From Sphingomonadaceae bacterium OTU29LAMAA1 (GTDB lineage: Bacteria > Pseudomonadota > Alphaproteobacteria > Sphingomonadales > Sphingomonadaceae): 64,000 bases of DNA. The position numbers and the translations under genes are program-made. Positions 10,350 to 19,683 of the stretch are shown here, one piece after another. The notes under the pieces were generated by a model, which did no database searches, was not told the DNA's origin, and saw only the letters and a program-made list of their open reading frames with translations. The stretch's first letter is position 1. Every line of letters begins with the position of its first letter. The stretch spans positions 1,097,001-1,161,000 of the forward strand of contig CP099617.1 in assembly GCA_024072375.1 (NCBI GenBank). Direction: 5' to 3'.

Positions 10350-10642
10350 GGCAGCGGTTCGTCACCGCGCAAGTCCTGCACGATGTCCGCACCCGACCGC
10401 GTGAAATGCGGACGTTTGCTCATGCGGGCGAAGAAGCCGTCGAGTCGCGCCTTGCGCTCTTCAGGGGACTCATCCGGCCAGCGACGCCCCGGCACGACCA
10501 CCGCCTCGCCGCGATCGTTGACCCCGACGTCGACGGGACGGCCAGGCACCAGGCCGATCGCATCGCGCACGTCCTTGGGGATCAGCACCTGACCCTTGCT
10601 CGTCATGTTCGTCGTGGTGCGTTTGTCGAGCGGTGCGTTCAT
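10346..10642 (-). CDS. vapB: VapB-type AbrB/SpoVT-fold antitoxin
   Basis: A 98-residue antitoxin: an N-terminal swapped-hairpin DNA-binding domain (TTNMTSKGQVLIPKDVRDAIGL, residues about 9-55) followed by a flexible tail that would wrap VapC. It should both neutralise the toxin and repress its own operon. A perfect 24-bp palindrome sits 9 nt before its ATG and is the natural operator candidate. The gene begins 46 bp after gatA on the same strand and overlaps vapC. Confidence 0.92.
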   Translation of the reverse strand: MNAPLDKRTTTNMTSKGQVLIPKDVRDAIGLVPGRPVDVGVNDRGEAVVVPGRRWPDESPEERKARLDGFFARMSKRPHFTRSGADIVQDLRGDEPLP

Positions 10643-10651
10643 CGTACGTCT

Positions 10652-10675
10652 CCGGTGTTACCTCGGTAACACCGG
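10652..10675 (-). promoter_or_regulatory. Perfect palindrome upstream of vapB (candidate VapBC operator)
   Basis: CCGGTGTTACC (10652-10662) and GGTAACACCGG (10665-10675) are perfect inverted repeats with a 2-nt centre. They occupy the 46-bp gap between gatA and vapB. AbrB-fold antitoxins bind such palindromes. In RNA it would also form an 11-bp hairpin just before the vapB ribosome-binding region. Confidence 0.7.
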
Positions 10676-10688
10676 ACGCGACACAGGT

Positions 10689-12170
10689 CTACCACCACGC
10701 ATTCGGTCGCGCCGTGAACCCGGCACGCTGTTCGATTGCCAATCCGGCGTTCAGCACGCCCTGTTCGTCGAGCGGTTTGCCGATGATCTGCAATCCCAGC
10801 GGCAGGCCCGCCTTGTCGAGGCCACCCGGCACGCTCATCGCGGGCAGTCCGGCCAGCGACGACGGCACGGTGAACACGTCGTTCAAGTACATCGCGATCG
10901 GGTCCGCCGACTTCTCGCCCAGCGCGAACGCGGCCGATGGGGCGGTCGGGGTGAGCAGCACGTCGCACTTGTCCCACGCCAGTTCGAAGTCGCGGGCGAT
11001 CAGCGCCCGCACCTTCTGCGCCTGCGTATAATAGGCATCGTAGAAGCCCGCCGACAGCACGTAGGTGCCGATCATGATCCGGCGCTTCACCTCCGCACCG
11101 AAGCCGTCGGCGCGGGTCGCGGCGTACATGTCCTGCAACCCCGCCCCTTCGGGCAGGTCGCGCAAGCCGTAGCGAACGCCGTCATAACGCGCGAGGTTGG
11201 ACGAGGCCTCCGCCGGTGCGATGATGTAATACGCGGGCAGTGCGTATTTGGTGTGCGGCAGCGACACTTCGACGATCTCGGCACCAGCGTCCTTCAGCCA
11301 GTCGATGCCGGCCTGCCACAGCGCCTCGATCTCCTCGGGCATGCCATCGACGCGATATTCCTTCGGGATGCCGACGCGCTTGCCGGCGAGGCTCGGCGAC
11401 AGGCCGTGCTCCCACTTCGGCACGTCGAGATCGAGCGAGGTCGCGTCCTTCTTGTCGAAGCCCGCCATCGCCTCCAGCATGATCGCGCAATCGCGGACGT
11501 CGCGCGCCATGGGGCCGGCCTGGTCGAGCGACGAGGCGAACGCGATCGTGCCCCAGCGCGAACAACGGCCATAGGTCGGCTTGATCCCGCTGATCCCGAC
11601 GAACGCCGCCGGCTGGCGGATCGAGCCGCCGGTGTCGGTGCCGGTCGCGCCCGGGCACAGCCGTGCCGCCACCGCCGAAGAACTGCCGCCAGACGAGCCG
11701 CCCGGTGCCAGCGGTGCGGTGTCGCCCGGCCGCCGCCATGGCGAGATCACGTTGCCGAACGCGCTCGTCTCGTTCGACGACCCCATCGCGAACTGGTCCA
11801 TGTTGAGCTTGCCCAACATGCCGGCGCCCGCGTCCCACAGGTTCTGTGAAACGGTCGATTCGTAGGTCGGCACGAACCCTTCGAGGATGTGGCTCGCCGC
11901 GGTCGTCTGCACACCCCTGGTGCAGAACAGGTCCTTCATCCCGATCGGCACGCCCGCCAGCGGCTTGAGCGTCTCGCCCGCCGCGCGGGCGGCATCGGCG
12001 GCGCGGGCGGCGGACAGCGCATGGTCGGGCGTCTCGACCAGGAATGCGTTCAGCGGCTTGGCCTTGGCCACCTTCACCACGAAGGCGTCGGCCACTTCGA
12101 CGGCGGAGAATGCACCGGTGCGCACACCGTCGCGGATGCCGGCGATGCCGAGATCGGTCAGGTCGGCCAT
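10689..12170 (-). CDS. gatA: Asp-tRNA(Asn)/Glu-tRNA(Gln) amidotransferase subunit A
   Basis: Amidase subunit that releases ammonia from glutamine for GatB. At 493 residues it is standard. The amidase signature is visible with the catalytic Lys in PIGMKDLF, the cis-Ser/Ser region [15 protein letters not shown], and [12 protein letters not shown] carrying the nucleophilic Ser. The ATG at 12170 overlaps the gatC stop (TAATG). Downstream are vapB and vapC before gatB. Confidence 0.97.
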   Translation of the reverse strand: MADLTDLGIAGIRDGVRTGAFSAVEVADAFVVKVAKAKPLNAFLVETPDHALSAARAADAARAAGETLKPLAGVPIGMKDLFCTRGVQTTAASHILEGFVPTYESTVSQNLWDAGAGMLGKLNMDQFAMGSSNETSAFGNVISPWRRPGDTAPLAPGGSSGGSSSAVAARLCPGATGTDTGGSIRQPAAFVGISGIKPTYGRCSRWGTIAFASSLDQAGPMARDVRDCAIMLEAMAGFDKKDATSLDLDVPKWEHGLSPSLAGKRVGIPKEYRVDGMPEEIEALWQAGIDWLKDAGAEIVEVSLPHTKYALPAYYIIAPAEASSNLARYDGVRYGLRDLPEGAGLQDMYAATRADGFGAEVKRRIMIGTYVLSAGFYDAYYTQAQKVRALIARDFELAWDKCDVLLTPTAPSAAFALGEKSADPIAMYLNDVFTVPSSLAGLPAMSVPGGLDKAGLPLGLQIIGKPLDEQGVLNAGLAIEQRAGFTARPNAWW

Positions 12171-12472
12171 TATTCGATCACCTTGGGGACGGTAAAGAAG
12201 CCATGCTCCGCCTGGGGAGCGTTCGCCATCAGCTGGTCGCGGATCCCGCCGCCGGTCAGCGGATCGGCGTTGATGACGTCGTCGCGCAGGCGCAGGTGGT
12301 TGGGGATGACCGCGGTCATCGGCTCGATGCCGGTCGTATCGACCTCCCCCAGTTGCTCGATCCAGCCGAGGATGTTGCTGAGTTCGGGAGCGAGGCGCGT
12401 CGCGTCCTCGTCGGTGATCGCGATGCGCGCAAGCGCGGCGACCTTCTTCACGGTGGCGGTGTCTACGGACAT
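12170..12472 (-). CDS. gatC: Asp-tRNA(Asn)/Glu-tRNA(Gln) amidotransferase subunit C
   Basis: A 100-residue belt subunit that holds GatA and GatB together. Typical start [19 protein letters not shown] and the [11 protein letters not shown] and VDTTGIEP motifs are present. The ATG at 12472 is chosen over the open frame to 12502 because family homology begins there. First gene of the operon, overlapping gatA by 1 nt. Confidence 0.95.
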   Translation of the reverse strand: MSVDTATVKKVAALARIAITDEDATRLAPELSNILGWIEQLGEVDTTGIEPMTAVIPNHLRLRDDVINADPLTGGGIRDQLMANAPQAEHGFFTVPKVIE

Positions 12473-12580
12473 GAGGCTGCGGCTAGCAGAGGCGGCTCCC
12501 ACAGCGCAACCGCGTGTTGCCAGTTCGACGACGCTCGTCCATCAGAGCGCCTCTTCTGACCCGTCCGGAACCCAGACGCC

Positions 12581-13690
12581 TTGGCCCGCAAATTCCTCTA
12601 CGTCTTCGCGTTCCTGATCGCGCTCGTCATCGCCGGCGCGCTCGCCTATCGCCTTTACGGCAACCAGATCCTGCGCATGGCGCTCGTCCCGTCCGAATCG
12701 TTCAAGACGCAGCCTGGCGTCGATCCACGGGTCTACGCCGACAAGGCGATGTGGATCGCCCGACCCGACATCCCCGGCAATCCCGCGCTCTGGACCCCCG
12801 CCGGCTATACGCCCGAGGCGAAGCCGAAAGCCGCGGTCTTCTTCATCCACCCGACATCCTACATCGGCCGCGATCACTGGAACGCCGCGCTGAACGATGC
12901 CGAGACCAATGCCCGCGCGGCGATCTTCCTGCGCGGGCAGGCCAGCGCCTTCAACGCCGCCGGCGACATCTGGTCGCCCCGCTATCGCCAGGCGACGTTC
13001 GGCGCGTTCCTGACCAGCGTCGCCGATGCCAATCGCGCGCTCGACCTTGCGTACGGCGACGTATCGGCAGCGTTTGCCGCGTTCGTCCGGCAGGTCGATC
13101 CGAAGCGCCCGATCATCCTCGCCGGGCACAGCCAGGGCGCGCTCCACCTCACCCGCCTGCTGCGCGAACAGATCGCCGGCAAGCCGATCGCAAGCCGCAT
13201 CGTCGCGGCGTACGTGGTCGGCTGGCCGGTATCGCGAACAACCGATCTCGCCGCGCTCGGCATGGCCGAATGCACGCGAGCGGATCAGGCACGCTGCCTG
13301 CTGTCGTGGGAAAGCTTTGCCGAACCCGCCGACCCATCGATGATCACCGACGTCTACGACCAGACGAAGGGCTTCGACGGCCGCGCCCGGAAGGATAGCC
13401 CGATCGTCTGCACCAACCCGTTGACCGGCACGGCCGGGGCGGATGCGCCGGCCAGCGCGAACCTCGGCACGCTCTATCCCTCCGCCGACCTGACCACGGC
13501 GACGATCGCCGCCGGCAAGGTCCCCGCCCATTGCGGCCCGCGCGGGTTCCTGCTGATCGGCGACGCACCGGAGGTCGGCGGCTACGTCCTTCCCGGCAAC
13601 AACTACCACGTCTACGATTACAGCCTGTTCTGGGCCAACGTCCGCGCCGACGCCAGCCGCCGGCTGGCCGCATTCGGCTCCGGCACATGA
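12581..13690 (+). CDS. DUF3089 family alpha/beta-hydrolase-like protein
   Basis: A 369-residue protein with an N-terminal membrane anchor or uncleaved signal ([19 protein letters not shown]) and a DUF3089 domain. The alpha/beta-hydrolase nucleophile elbow GHSQGA is near residue 187, and [10 protein letters not shown] near residue 88 is typical of the family. A C-terminal His ([12 protein letters not shown]) may complete a triad. No ATG lies upstream of the hydrophobic segment; the start appears to be TTG at 12581. It is divergent from gatC with about 110 bp between. Its stop overlaps ruvX (ATGA). Substrate unknown. Confidence 0.8.
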   Translation: MARKFLYVFAFLIALVIAGALAYRLYGNQILRMALVPSESFKTQPGVDPRVYADKAMWIARPDIPGNPALWTPAGYTPEAKPKAAVFFIHPTSYIGRDHWNAALNDAETNARAAIFLRGQASAFNAAGDIWSPRYRQATFGAFLTSVADANRALDLAYGDVSAAFAAFVRQVDPKRPIILAGHSQGALHLTRLLREQIAGKPIASRIVAAYVVGWPVSRTTDLAALGMAECTRADQARCLLSWESFAEPADPSMITDVYDQTKGFDGRARKDSPIVCTNPLTGTAGADAPASANLGTLYPSADLTTATIAAGKVPAHCGPRGFLLIGDAPEVGGYVLPGNNYHVYDYSLFWANVRADASRRLAAFGSGT

Positions 13691-14157
13691 TCACCCTCGA
13701 CCGCGCCGTCTTTCGCGAAGCGCTACCCGCGGGCGGGCGGCTGCTCGGCCTCGACCTCGGTACGAAGACGATCGGCACCGCTCTGTGCGACGCCGGATGG
13801 AGCTTCGCCAGCCCCGCAGAGCTCGTCCGCCGCACCAAGTTCACCAAGGACAAGGCAGCGTTGGTAGCGTTGGGGACCGCGCAACACGTCCGCGGCTGGG
13901 TCCTCGGCCTGCCGCTCAACCTCGACGGCACCGAAAGCCCGCGCAGTCAGTCCACCCGCGCGTTCGCGAAGAATTGCGAAGATCTGGGGTTGCCGATCCT
14001 GCTGTGGGACGAACGCTGGTCTACCGTCGCGGTCGAGCGCACGATGATCGAACAGGACATGAGCCGCGCCAAACGGGCGGAACGCATCGACAACCTTGCG
14101 GCGGCGCATATCCTGCAGGCCGCCATCGATGCGCTGGTGATGGTGCAGGACGGGTAG
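13687..14157 (+). CDS. ruvX: RuvX/YqgF Holliday-junction resolvase-like nuclease
   Basis: A 156-residue RNase H-like protein. YqgF members process the 5' end of pre-16S rRNA and were first named putative Holliday junction resolvases. The first catalytic Asp is in [15 protein letters not shown], followed by [23 protein letters not shown] and the C-terminal [12 protein letters not shown]sp. The ATG at 13687 overlaps the DUF3089 stop, so the pair is coupled. Confidence 0.92.
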   Translation: MITLDRAVFREALPAGGRLLGLDLGTKTIGTALCDAGWSFASPAELVRRTKFTKDKAALVALGTAQHVRGWVLGLPLNLDGTESPRSQSTRAFAKNCEDLGLPILLWDERWSTVAVERTMIEQDMSRAKRAERIDNLAAAHILQAAIDALVMVQDG

Positions 14158-14170
14158 ACCGAGGCTTGCC

Positions 14171-14524
14171 TCAGGTACGCACCGCGCCGTCGGCGTCCAG
14201 CCGATCCAGCCACGCCTGCGCCTGCTTGCGCTCCCCCGCCGCCTGCGGCCCGACCGGCCCGCGGGACGCCAGAAAGTCCTGCTGCAACACGAATGGGGGC
14301 AACCCGAGCTGGTCCCGTGCGCCGTCGATCGCCGTGCCGATCTCGCCAAGCTCTGCGAGGGCCGCCGCGAACGTCGCGCGAGACGCCCGATCGCCATCCC
14401 GCCCGAACAGCCCCGGCTTGCCCGCGGCCGCGCGCCGCAGCGCCGCGATCAACGCCTCGGCGTAATCCGCCTCAAGCTCCAGCCGACGCGCGTCGAGCCG
14501 TGCCAACCTATCCGCTTTTGCCAT
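14171..14524 (-). CDS. Hypothetical helical protein
   Basis: A 117-residue Ala/Leu/Arg-rich protein, probably all helical (MAKADRLARLDARRLELEAD). It lacks Cys, signal or membrane segments. The ATG at 14524 is favoured over the open frame to 14629 because the upstream part is unlike protein and compositionally odd. It is convergent with ruvX (13-bp gap) and divergent from pyrB. I do not recognise it; a small helical-bundle cytoplasmic protein is the most that can be said. Confidence 0.55.
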   Translation of the reverse strand: MAKADRLARLDARRLELEADYAEALIAALRRAAAGKPGLFGRDGDRASRATFAAALAELGEIGTAIDGARDQLGLPPFVLQQDFLASRGPVGPQAAGERKQAQAWLDRLDADGAVRT

Positions 14525-14657
14525 GACCCGCCGGTAGCCTCCTGCGTCGCTGGCGGCAATCGCGCGTCCGCGGCTCTCCGTTAGCGGCGGCCAGACCAGC
14601 CGCGAACGGCCGCACCCGCTTGCCCCCATCCCGCGCCGCCGCTACTCCGCGCGCTTG

Positions 14658-15641
14658 ATGCAGCGTTCAGATCACCGCCCCGCCACCCTCATCCAGGGTG
14701 GCGCCGTCTTCCCGCACCGGCACCTCACCGGCATCGACGGGCTCCAGCCGCATGAGATCGCGTTCCTGCTCGACGAGGCGGAGACGTGGGTGGAGGCGAA
14801 CCGCAGCCATGCCGCGCCCGACAAGCGGCTCGCCGGCCTGACCCAGATCAACGCCTTTTTCGAGAACAGCACGCGCACGCTGCTGAGCTTCGAGATCGCG
14901 GGCAAGCGACTGGGCGCGGACGTCGTCAACATGCACGCCGCGACGTCGAGCGTGAAGAAGGGCGAGACGCTGATCGACACCGCGCAGACGCTGAACGCGA
15001 TGCGCGCCGACGTGATCGTCATCCGGCATATGTCGAGCGGTGCGGTGCGGCTGATCGCGGACAAGGTCGATTGCCCGGTGCTCAACGCCGGCGACGGGCG
15101 GCACGAGCATCCGACACAGGCGCTGCTCGATGCGCTGACGATCCGCCGCCGCAAGGGCGGCATCGCCGGACAGCGCGTGGTGATCTGCGGCGACGTGCTG
15201 CACAGCCGGGTCGCGCGGTCGAACATCCTCGCGCTCACCGCGCTGGCGGCGGAGGTGCGGGTCTGCGCGCCGTCCACCCTGATGCCGGTCGGAATCGAGC
15301 GCATGGGAGTGACGCCGTTCACCGATTTCGACGCAGCGCTGGTCGGGGCGGACGTGGTGATGATGCTGCGCGTGCAGAACGAGCGGATGGCCGGCGGCTA
15401 CATTCCATCCAGCCGCGAGTATCGCATGCGCTACGGCCTGACGCCCGAACGGCTCGCGAGGCTTCCGCACGCGCTGGTCATGCACCCCGGCCCGATGAAC
15501 CGGGGGGTCGAGATCGATTCGAGCGTCGCGGACGGGCCGCAATCGGCGATCACGGAACAGGTTGAGATGGGCGTGGCGGTGCGGATGGCGTGTCTGGACG
15601 TGCTGACCCGGCGCGCGCGCGGCGTGGATGGCTGGGCATGA
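14658..15641 (+). CDS. pyrB: Aspartate carbamoyltransferase catalytic subunit
   Basis: Condenses carbamoyl phosphate with aspartate, the committed step of pyrimidine synthesis. The 327-residue product has the carbamoyl-phosphate motif [12 protein letters not shown] near residue 70, the [10 protein letters not shown] motif, and HPGPMNRG near the C-terminus. The preceding TTG at 14655 also begins the frame but ATG at 14658 is taken. Its stop overlaps the next gene, a dihydroorotase homologue, by ATGA, matching the class of ATCases that associate with an inactive dihydroorotase. No regulatory pyrI is present. Confidence 0.96.
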   Translation: MQRSDHRPATLIQGGAVFPHRHLTGIDGLQPHEIAFLLDEAETWVEANRSHAAPDKRLAGLTQINAFFENSTRTLLSFEIAGKRLGADVVNMHAATSSVKKGETLIDTAQTLNAMRADVIVIRHMSSGAVRLIADKVDCPVLNAGDGRHEHPTQALLDALTIRRRKGGIAGQRVVICGDVLHSRVARSNILALTALAAEVRVCAPSTLMPVGIERMGVTPFTDFDAALVGADVVMMLRVQNERMAGGYIPSSREYRMRYGLTPERLARLPHALVMHPGPMNRGVEIDSSVADGPQSAITEQVEMGVAVRMACLDVLTRRARGVDGWA

Positions 15642-16858
15642 GCGTCACCGCATTCCGCAACGCCCGCCTCGCCTGCCCCGTCGGCGGCGTGACGAGCGGG
15701 GTGTCGCTGCTGGTCGAAGACGGCGTCGTCACCGGCTACGGCGACGTGCCCGAGGGCGCGACGGTGATCGACTGCGAGGGTTCGACGCTGGCTCCGGGCA
15801 TCGTCGACCTCGGCGTATTCAGGATCGACCGCGCCGCGTTCCGCGCCGGCGGCATCGTCCGCGTCGGCCTGATGCCCGACGGCGCGCGCGTGCTGGACGA
15901 TCCGGGCATGGTCCAGCGCGCCGCGCTGATCGGCAAGCCCGACCTGTGGATCCACCCGATCGCCGCCGCGACACAGCGGCTGGACGGTCACGACCTGGCG
16001 GAAATGGCGGTCTGTGCCTCCGCCGGAGCCAAAGCGGTCGGGACCGGCCGGCACTGGATCGCCGACAGCGGCGTGATGCTGCGCGTGCTCGCATACGCCC
16101 GCGACCTCGACGTAGCCGTGGTGACGCACGCCGAAGATGGCGGACTGACCACCGGCGCGGTGACGACCGATGGCGAAACCGCGACGAGGCTGGGCCTGCC
16201 CTCCGCCCCCGCGGTCGCCGAGGCGCTGGCGGTGGCGCGCGACCTGATGCTGGCGGAGGAAACCGGTGCCCGGCTCCACATCCGTCAGGTCACCACCGCC
16301 GCCGCGTTCGACCTGATCCGCGCCGCCAAACGTCGCGGCGTGAAGGTCACCTGCGGCATCACGCCCGCGCACCTTCACCTCTCCGACATCGCGATGAGCG
16401 ATTTCCGCACCTACGCCCATCTCTCTCCGCCGTTGCGCAGCGAAAGCGACCGGCAGGCGGCGCTTGCGGCGGTGAGGGACGGCACGATCGACGTGCTGTG
16501 TTCCGGCCACGATCCCCATGGTCCGGAGGAAAAGCGCCTGCCCTTCGCCGATTCGGCGGCGGGCATGGCGGGGGCCGAGACGCTGCTGCCGCTCGGGTTG
16601 ATGCTGGTTCGCGACGGCCTGCTGCCGCTCGAACGGCTGCTGGCGCTGCTGGCGGTCAACCCGGCGCGGGTGCTGGGACTCGATACCGGGACGCTGGAGG
16701 CGGGCAAACCCGCCGACCTGATGCTGTTCGACGCCGAGACGCCCTGGCAGATCGACGGCACGACCTTCGTCGGCTCGGAGGGTAACACCCCGTTCGATGG
16801 CCTGCCCGTGCAGGGACGGGTGCTCCGCGTCTGGAAAGGCGGCCGGGAGGTTCGTTGA
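15638..16858 (+). CDS. Dihydroorotase-like protein, probably catalytically inactive (PyrC'/PyrX type)
   Basis: A 406-residue amidohydrolase-fold protein coupled to pyrB. True dihydroorotases carry a DxHxH zinc motif after the first strand. Here the corresponding segment reads [17 protein letters not shown], so both histidines are gone. The usual TDHAPH motif is SGHDPH, and the middle His site reads [13 protein letters not shown] is retained. The fold elements and length are otherwise normal. By analogy with the Pseudomonas pair, it likely serves as a scaffold for PyrB assembly, with the active dihydroorotase encoded elsewhere. ATG at 15638 overlaps the pyrB stop. Confidence 0.88.
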   Translation: MSVTAFRNARLACPVGGVTSGVSLLVEDGVVTGYGDVPEGATVIDCEGSTLAPGIVDLGVFRIDRAAFRAGGIVRVGLMPDGARVLDDPGMVQRAALIGKPDLWIHPIAAATQRLDGHDLAEMAVCASAGAKAVGTGRHWIADSGVMLRVLAYARDLDVAVVTHAEDGGLTTGAVTTDGETATRLGLPSAPAVAEALAVARDLMLAEETGARLHIRQVTTAAAFDLIRAAKRRGVKVTCGITPAHLHLSDIAMSDFRTYAHLSPPLRSESDRQAALAAVRDGTIDVLCSGHDPHGPEEKRLPFADSAAGMAGAETLLPLGLMLVRDGLLPLERLLALLAVNPARVLGLDTGTLEAGKPADLMLFDAETPWQIDGTTFVGSEGNTPFDGLPVQGRVLRVWKGGREVR

Positions 16859-16909
16859 CGCGCGGACCCGCGGGGCCGGGACGCTAGCCCGCCCCGCGAG
16901 AATGGCGCG

Positions 16910-18256
16910 TCAGCGCGACGCCATCTGGATCGGCGTCTTCAGCCACTGCGCCATCCGATCGCCGGCTTCGCGACGAACGAAGCAATTGCCGCCCTTCGAA
17001 CGATATGCGCGGCACATCCGGTCGGCTTCGCCACGCGAGAACCCACCGACCGACAGGCGGTATAGCGAGCCCTGCCGGGCAGCGAAGTTGGTTCCGGTCG
17101 GCTGGTGCCCGGACAAGGCGGCGAAGCGACGCGTCGCGGTGCTCCATCCCGATTTGGCCACCGCCACGTTGCTGAACGCGCCGATCTGCACGAACCATTC
17201 GCCGCCGGTCGACGTGCGGACGAACGGCTTGGCCGCCGGCACCATCTGCACGATGCGATTGGCCGGGGTACGGACCAGCGCCAGCTTCGTCGGCCGGGCT
17301 TCGGCGCGGATCAGCATCGTCGGCAGCGGCTGTACCACCTCGTTCCGGGGACCGAACGTCACGCCGGACGCCACGACCTTGGCGAACTGTGCCTGCGGCG
17401 TCTCCACCGGAGCCGGCGCCTCGGCGGGCACGGCAAGCGCCGTCTGCACCGGCTCGTCGGCCTGTGCCGGCGTCACCGGAACGGCAGCGTTGAGCGCCAG
17501 CGCGACCGGTCGACCGCTATCGGCCACCGGCGTCACGCCGAGCAGGCTGGCGACCTGATCCGCCGCACCTTTCGGCTGCGCGAACGCGGCCCATTGTTCC
17601 ATCCGGGCATCGACGTCGGCAGGCGACATATCGGCGGCAGCAGCCACCCGCGCCATGCTCCATTCGCCGGCCAGCGCATAACTGAGCGCCAGATTCTGCC
17701 GCACCTTCGCACCCGCGCCCGGCGCCCGCGCCGCGGCGTTGAGCATCTCGATAGCGCCCGCGGGATTGCCCGCCAGCGCCGTGGCGAGGCCGAGGTCGCC
17801 GACCGGGATGATCGCGGCATTGGCGTTCAGCGTCGTGCGTGCCATCGCCCAGTCGCCGGTCGCGATCTGCGCCAGCGCGAGGTTCAGCGCAGCCTTGCCG
17901 TCCGCAGGATACAACGCCAGCACGTCGGCGAACGTATCGCGGGCGGATACGAAGCGTCCCGCCTGCAGGTAACTCTGCCCCAGCAGCATGCGATAGCCCG
18001 CATCCTGCGGCGCGGCGGCGACCGCGGACTCGGCCAGCGGCACCGCTTTGATCGCGTCACGCGCTGCCAGCGCACGGCGGGCGTCGTCCGCGCTGCGGGA
18101 CGCGGCCTTGGCGGCCAGCGTCGCGCTGCGGTCGCTCGCCGACGCGATCCGGCCGCTGGTGGCGGTGCAGCCGACCATCGTCCCGCCCAATACCAGGGCG
18201 GACATGCCGAACGTCAGGATCAGGCGCGGTGTCATCGGATTACCCCCCAAGGTCAT
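16910..18256 (-). CDS. TPR lipoprotein with C-terminal SPOR domain
   Basis: About 448 residues. A lipoprotein-type signal (LILTFGMSALVLGG, then MVGC) suggests an outer- or inner-membrane-anchored periplasmic protein. TPR-like helical repeats fill residues about 50-210, then a Pro/Ala-rich linker, then a SPOR domain (EWFVQIGAFSNVAVAKSGW to the end). SPOR domains bind peptidoglycan stripped of stem peptides at division septa. ATG at 18256 overlaps the preceding stop (TGATG). GTG at 18259 or ATG at 18235 are alternatives. Third gene of the ParA operon. Confidence 0.82.
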   Translation of the reverse strand: MTLGGNPMTPRLILTFGMSALVLGGTMVGCTATSGRIASASDRSATLAAKAASRSADDARRALAARDAIKAVPLAESAVAAAPQDAGYRMLLGQSYLQAGRFVSARDTFADVLALYPADGKAALNLALAQIATGDWAMARTTLNANAAIIPVGDLGLATALAGNPAGAIEMLNAAARAPGAGAKVRQNLALSYALAGEWSMARVAAAADMSPADVDARMEQWAAFAQPKGAADQVASLLGVTPVADSGRPVALALNAAVPVTPAQADEPVQTALAVPAEAPAPVETPQAQFAKVVASGVTFGPRNEVVQPLPTMLIRAEARPTKLALVRTPANRIVQMVPAAKPFVRTSTGGEWFVQIGAFSNVAVAKSGWSTATRRFAALSGHQPTGTNFAARQGSLYRLSVGGFSRGEADRMCRAYRSKGGNCFVRREAGDRMAQWLKTPIQMASR

Positions 18257-18813
18257 CACTGTTTCGTCTTCGCCACCGGCAGCTGCGCAACGAGCGCCTC
18301 CACCTCCGGCACGGCGCCGAGCAGCGCGTCGAGCGCTTCGGTCACCAGATCCTGCGCGGATCGATTGGTGATCGCGGATGCCAGGCGCAGCCGCAGGTGA
18401 CGGTCGGCGTCGACCCGCAGCGTGAAGGCGGCCTTGCCGCCATGCTGCGTCTCACGCCGGATGCGCGTCGCGGTGGCGACGGACACGGATTTCTTCGCTT
18501 CCGGCGACACCATCTGCGCCTCGAGCAGTTCGCGCTGCACCAGCAAGGTGGGTACGGGTTCGACACCGCGCGCCGCGACCGGGCCCGGTGCGGGGCGAGG
18601 GACTGGGGCCAGGACAGGGGCCGGAACAGGGACCGCAGCCGAAACCGGCTCGCTTCCACCCATGTCGTTCCAGCCGAGATCATCGCCCGCCTGCGGGGCG
18701 ACGCCGAAGCCGCCGAATGCCTGGCTGCGCATCGCCGGCCGCGCCTGCCCCTTGCGGGCGAGCAGGCCCGACGACAGCGATGCCATCGGCTTGGACGATC
18801 CGAACATGCTCAT
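18256..18813 (-). CDS. Proline-rich protein with C-terminal ribbon-helix-helix-like domain (ParA partner)
   Basis: A 185-residue protein starting MSMFGSSKPMASLSSGLL. The middle is a Pro/Ala/Val linker (VPVPAPVLAPVPRPAP). The C-terminal 70 residues fit a ribbon-helix-helix: a strand AAFTLRVDAD, helix RHLRLRLASAIT, turn NRS, helix AQDLVTEALDALL. RHH proteins such as ParG partner ParA ATPases in plasmid partition. It overlaps parA (ATGA at 18810-18813) and the SPOR gene downstream, so all three are coupled. Assignment of the fold is by eye and the function is inferred from context. Confidence 0.65.
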   Translation of the reverse strand: MSMFGSSKPMASLSSGLLARKGQARPAMRSQAFGGFGVAPQAGDDLGWNDMGGSEPVSAAVPVPAPVLAPVPRPAPGPVAARGVEPVPTLLVQRELLEAQMVSPEAKKSVSVATATRIRRETQHGGKAAFTLRVDADRHLRLRLASAITNRSAQDLVTEALDALLGAVPEVEALVAQLPVAKTKQ

Positions 18814-19532
18814 CCTCCCACCACGCGGCGGCCGAAGCCGCTCGCCGCCGGTCGTTGGCCGAAGCCCGGGCCGCCGGAGACGGTCGGCACGCTGAATACG
18901 GTGCGGCGGAAATTCTTTTCGAGCCGGTCGGCGATATACGTCCATAGCTGGGCGACCTCGGCCGCCGACTTGCCCTTGGGATCGACCTCCATGACGGTCC
19001 GGCCATCGATCATCGATGCGGCGAAATCGGTGCGCTGGTGGATCGTGATCGGAGCGACCGTACCGTGCTGCGACAATGCGACGGCGGCGTCGCTGGTGAT
19101 CCGCGCCTTTGGCGTCGCGGCGTTGACGACGAAGATCAGCGGCTTGCCGGCGCGATCGCACAGGTCGACGGTCGCGCCGACCGCCCGCAGATCGTGCGGC
19201 GACGGGCGCGTCGGTACGACGACCAGTTCGGATACGTTGATGACGCTCTGGATCGCCATCGTGATGGCGGGCGGCGTGTCGATCATCGCCAGCTTGAAAC
19301 CCTGCTGGCGGAGCACTTCCAGATCCGCCTGCAACCGCGCGACCGTGGTCTGGGCGAAGGCCGGGAATTCCGACGTACGCTCGTTCCACCATTCCGACAG
19401 CGATCCTTGCGGATCGATGTCGATCAGCACGACCGGGCCGTGCCCCGCCAGCTGCGCCTGCACGGCCAGATGCCCGGACAAGGTCGTCTTGCCCGATCCA
19501 CCCTTTTGCGATGCCATCGCGAGAACGCGCAT
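18810..19532 (-). CDS. ParA/MinD-family ATPase
   Basis: A 240-residue deviant Walker-type ATPase. Deviant Walker A KGGSGKTT spans residues 10-17, the A' motif DIDPQG is at 38-43, and Walker B-like LAMIDTPP follows. There is no N-terminal helix-turn-helix, so it is the small ParA type that positions plasmids, chemoreceptors, chromosomes or envelope complexes by nucleotide-dependent dimerisation. The last 30 residues (FGQRPAASGFGRRVV) are Gly/Arg-rich. First gene of a three-gene operon with an RHH protein and a SPOR lipoprotein. It is not linked to parB or parS, so it is probably not the main chromosomal ParA. Confidence 0.88.
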   Translation of the reverse strand: MRVLAMASQKGGSGKTTLSGHLAVQAQLAGHGPVVLIDIDPQGSLSEWWNERTSEFPAFAQTTVARLQADLEVLRQQGFKLAMIDTPPAITMAIQSVINVSELVVVPTRPSPHDLRAVGATVDLCDRAGKPLIFVVNAATPKARITSDAAVALSQHGTVAPITIHQRTDFAASMIDGRTVMEVDPKGKSAAEVAQLWTYIADRLEKNFRRTVFSVPTVSGGPGFGQRPAASGFGRRVVGG

Positions 19533-19683
19533 AGGCCCCCTTCAAAAAAATTGCCGCTATCCCGCCAGCAGACCTGCCAGAGTGGGCCTAAGAAGCGGTT
19601 AATGGAGCCCGATGTGCGATGACGCTTTGCCTGAAGGCCGAGCCGGGGCATGATGGGAAAAGACGGGTAAAAGGGTGACAAGC

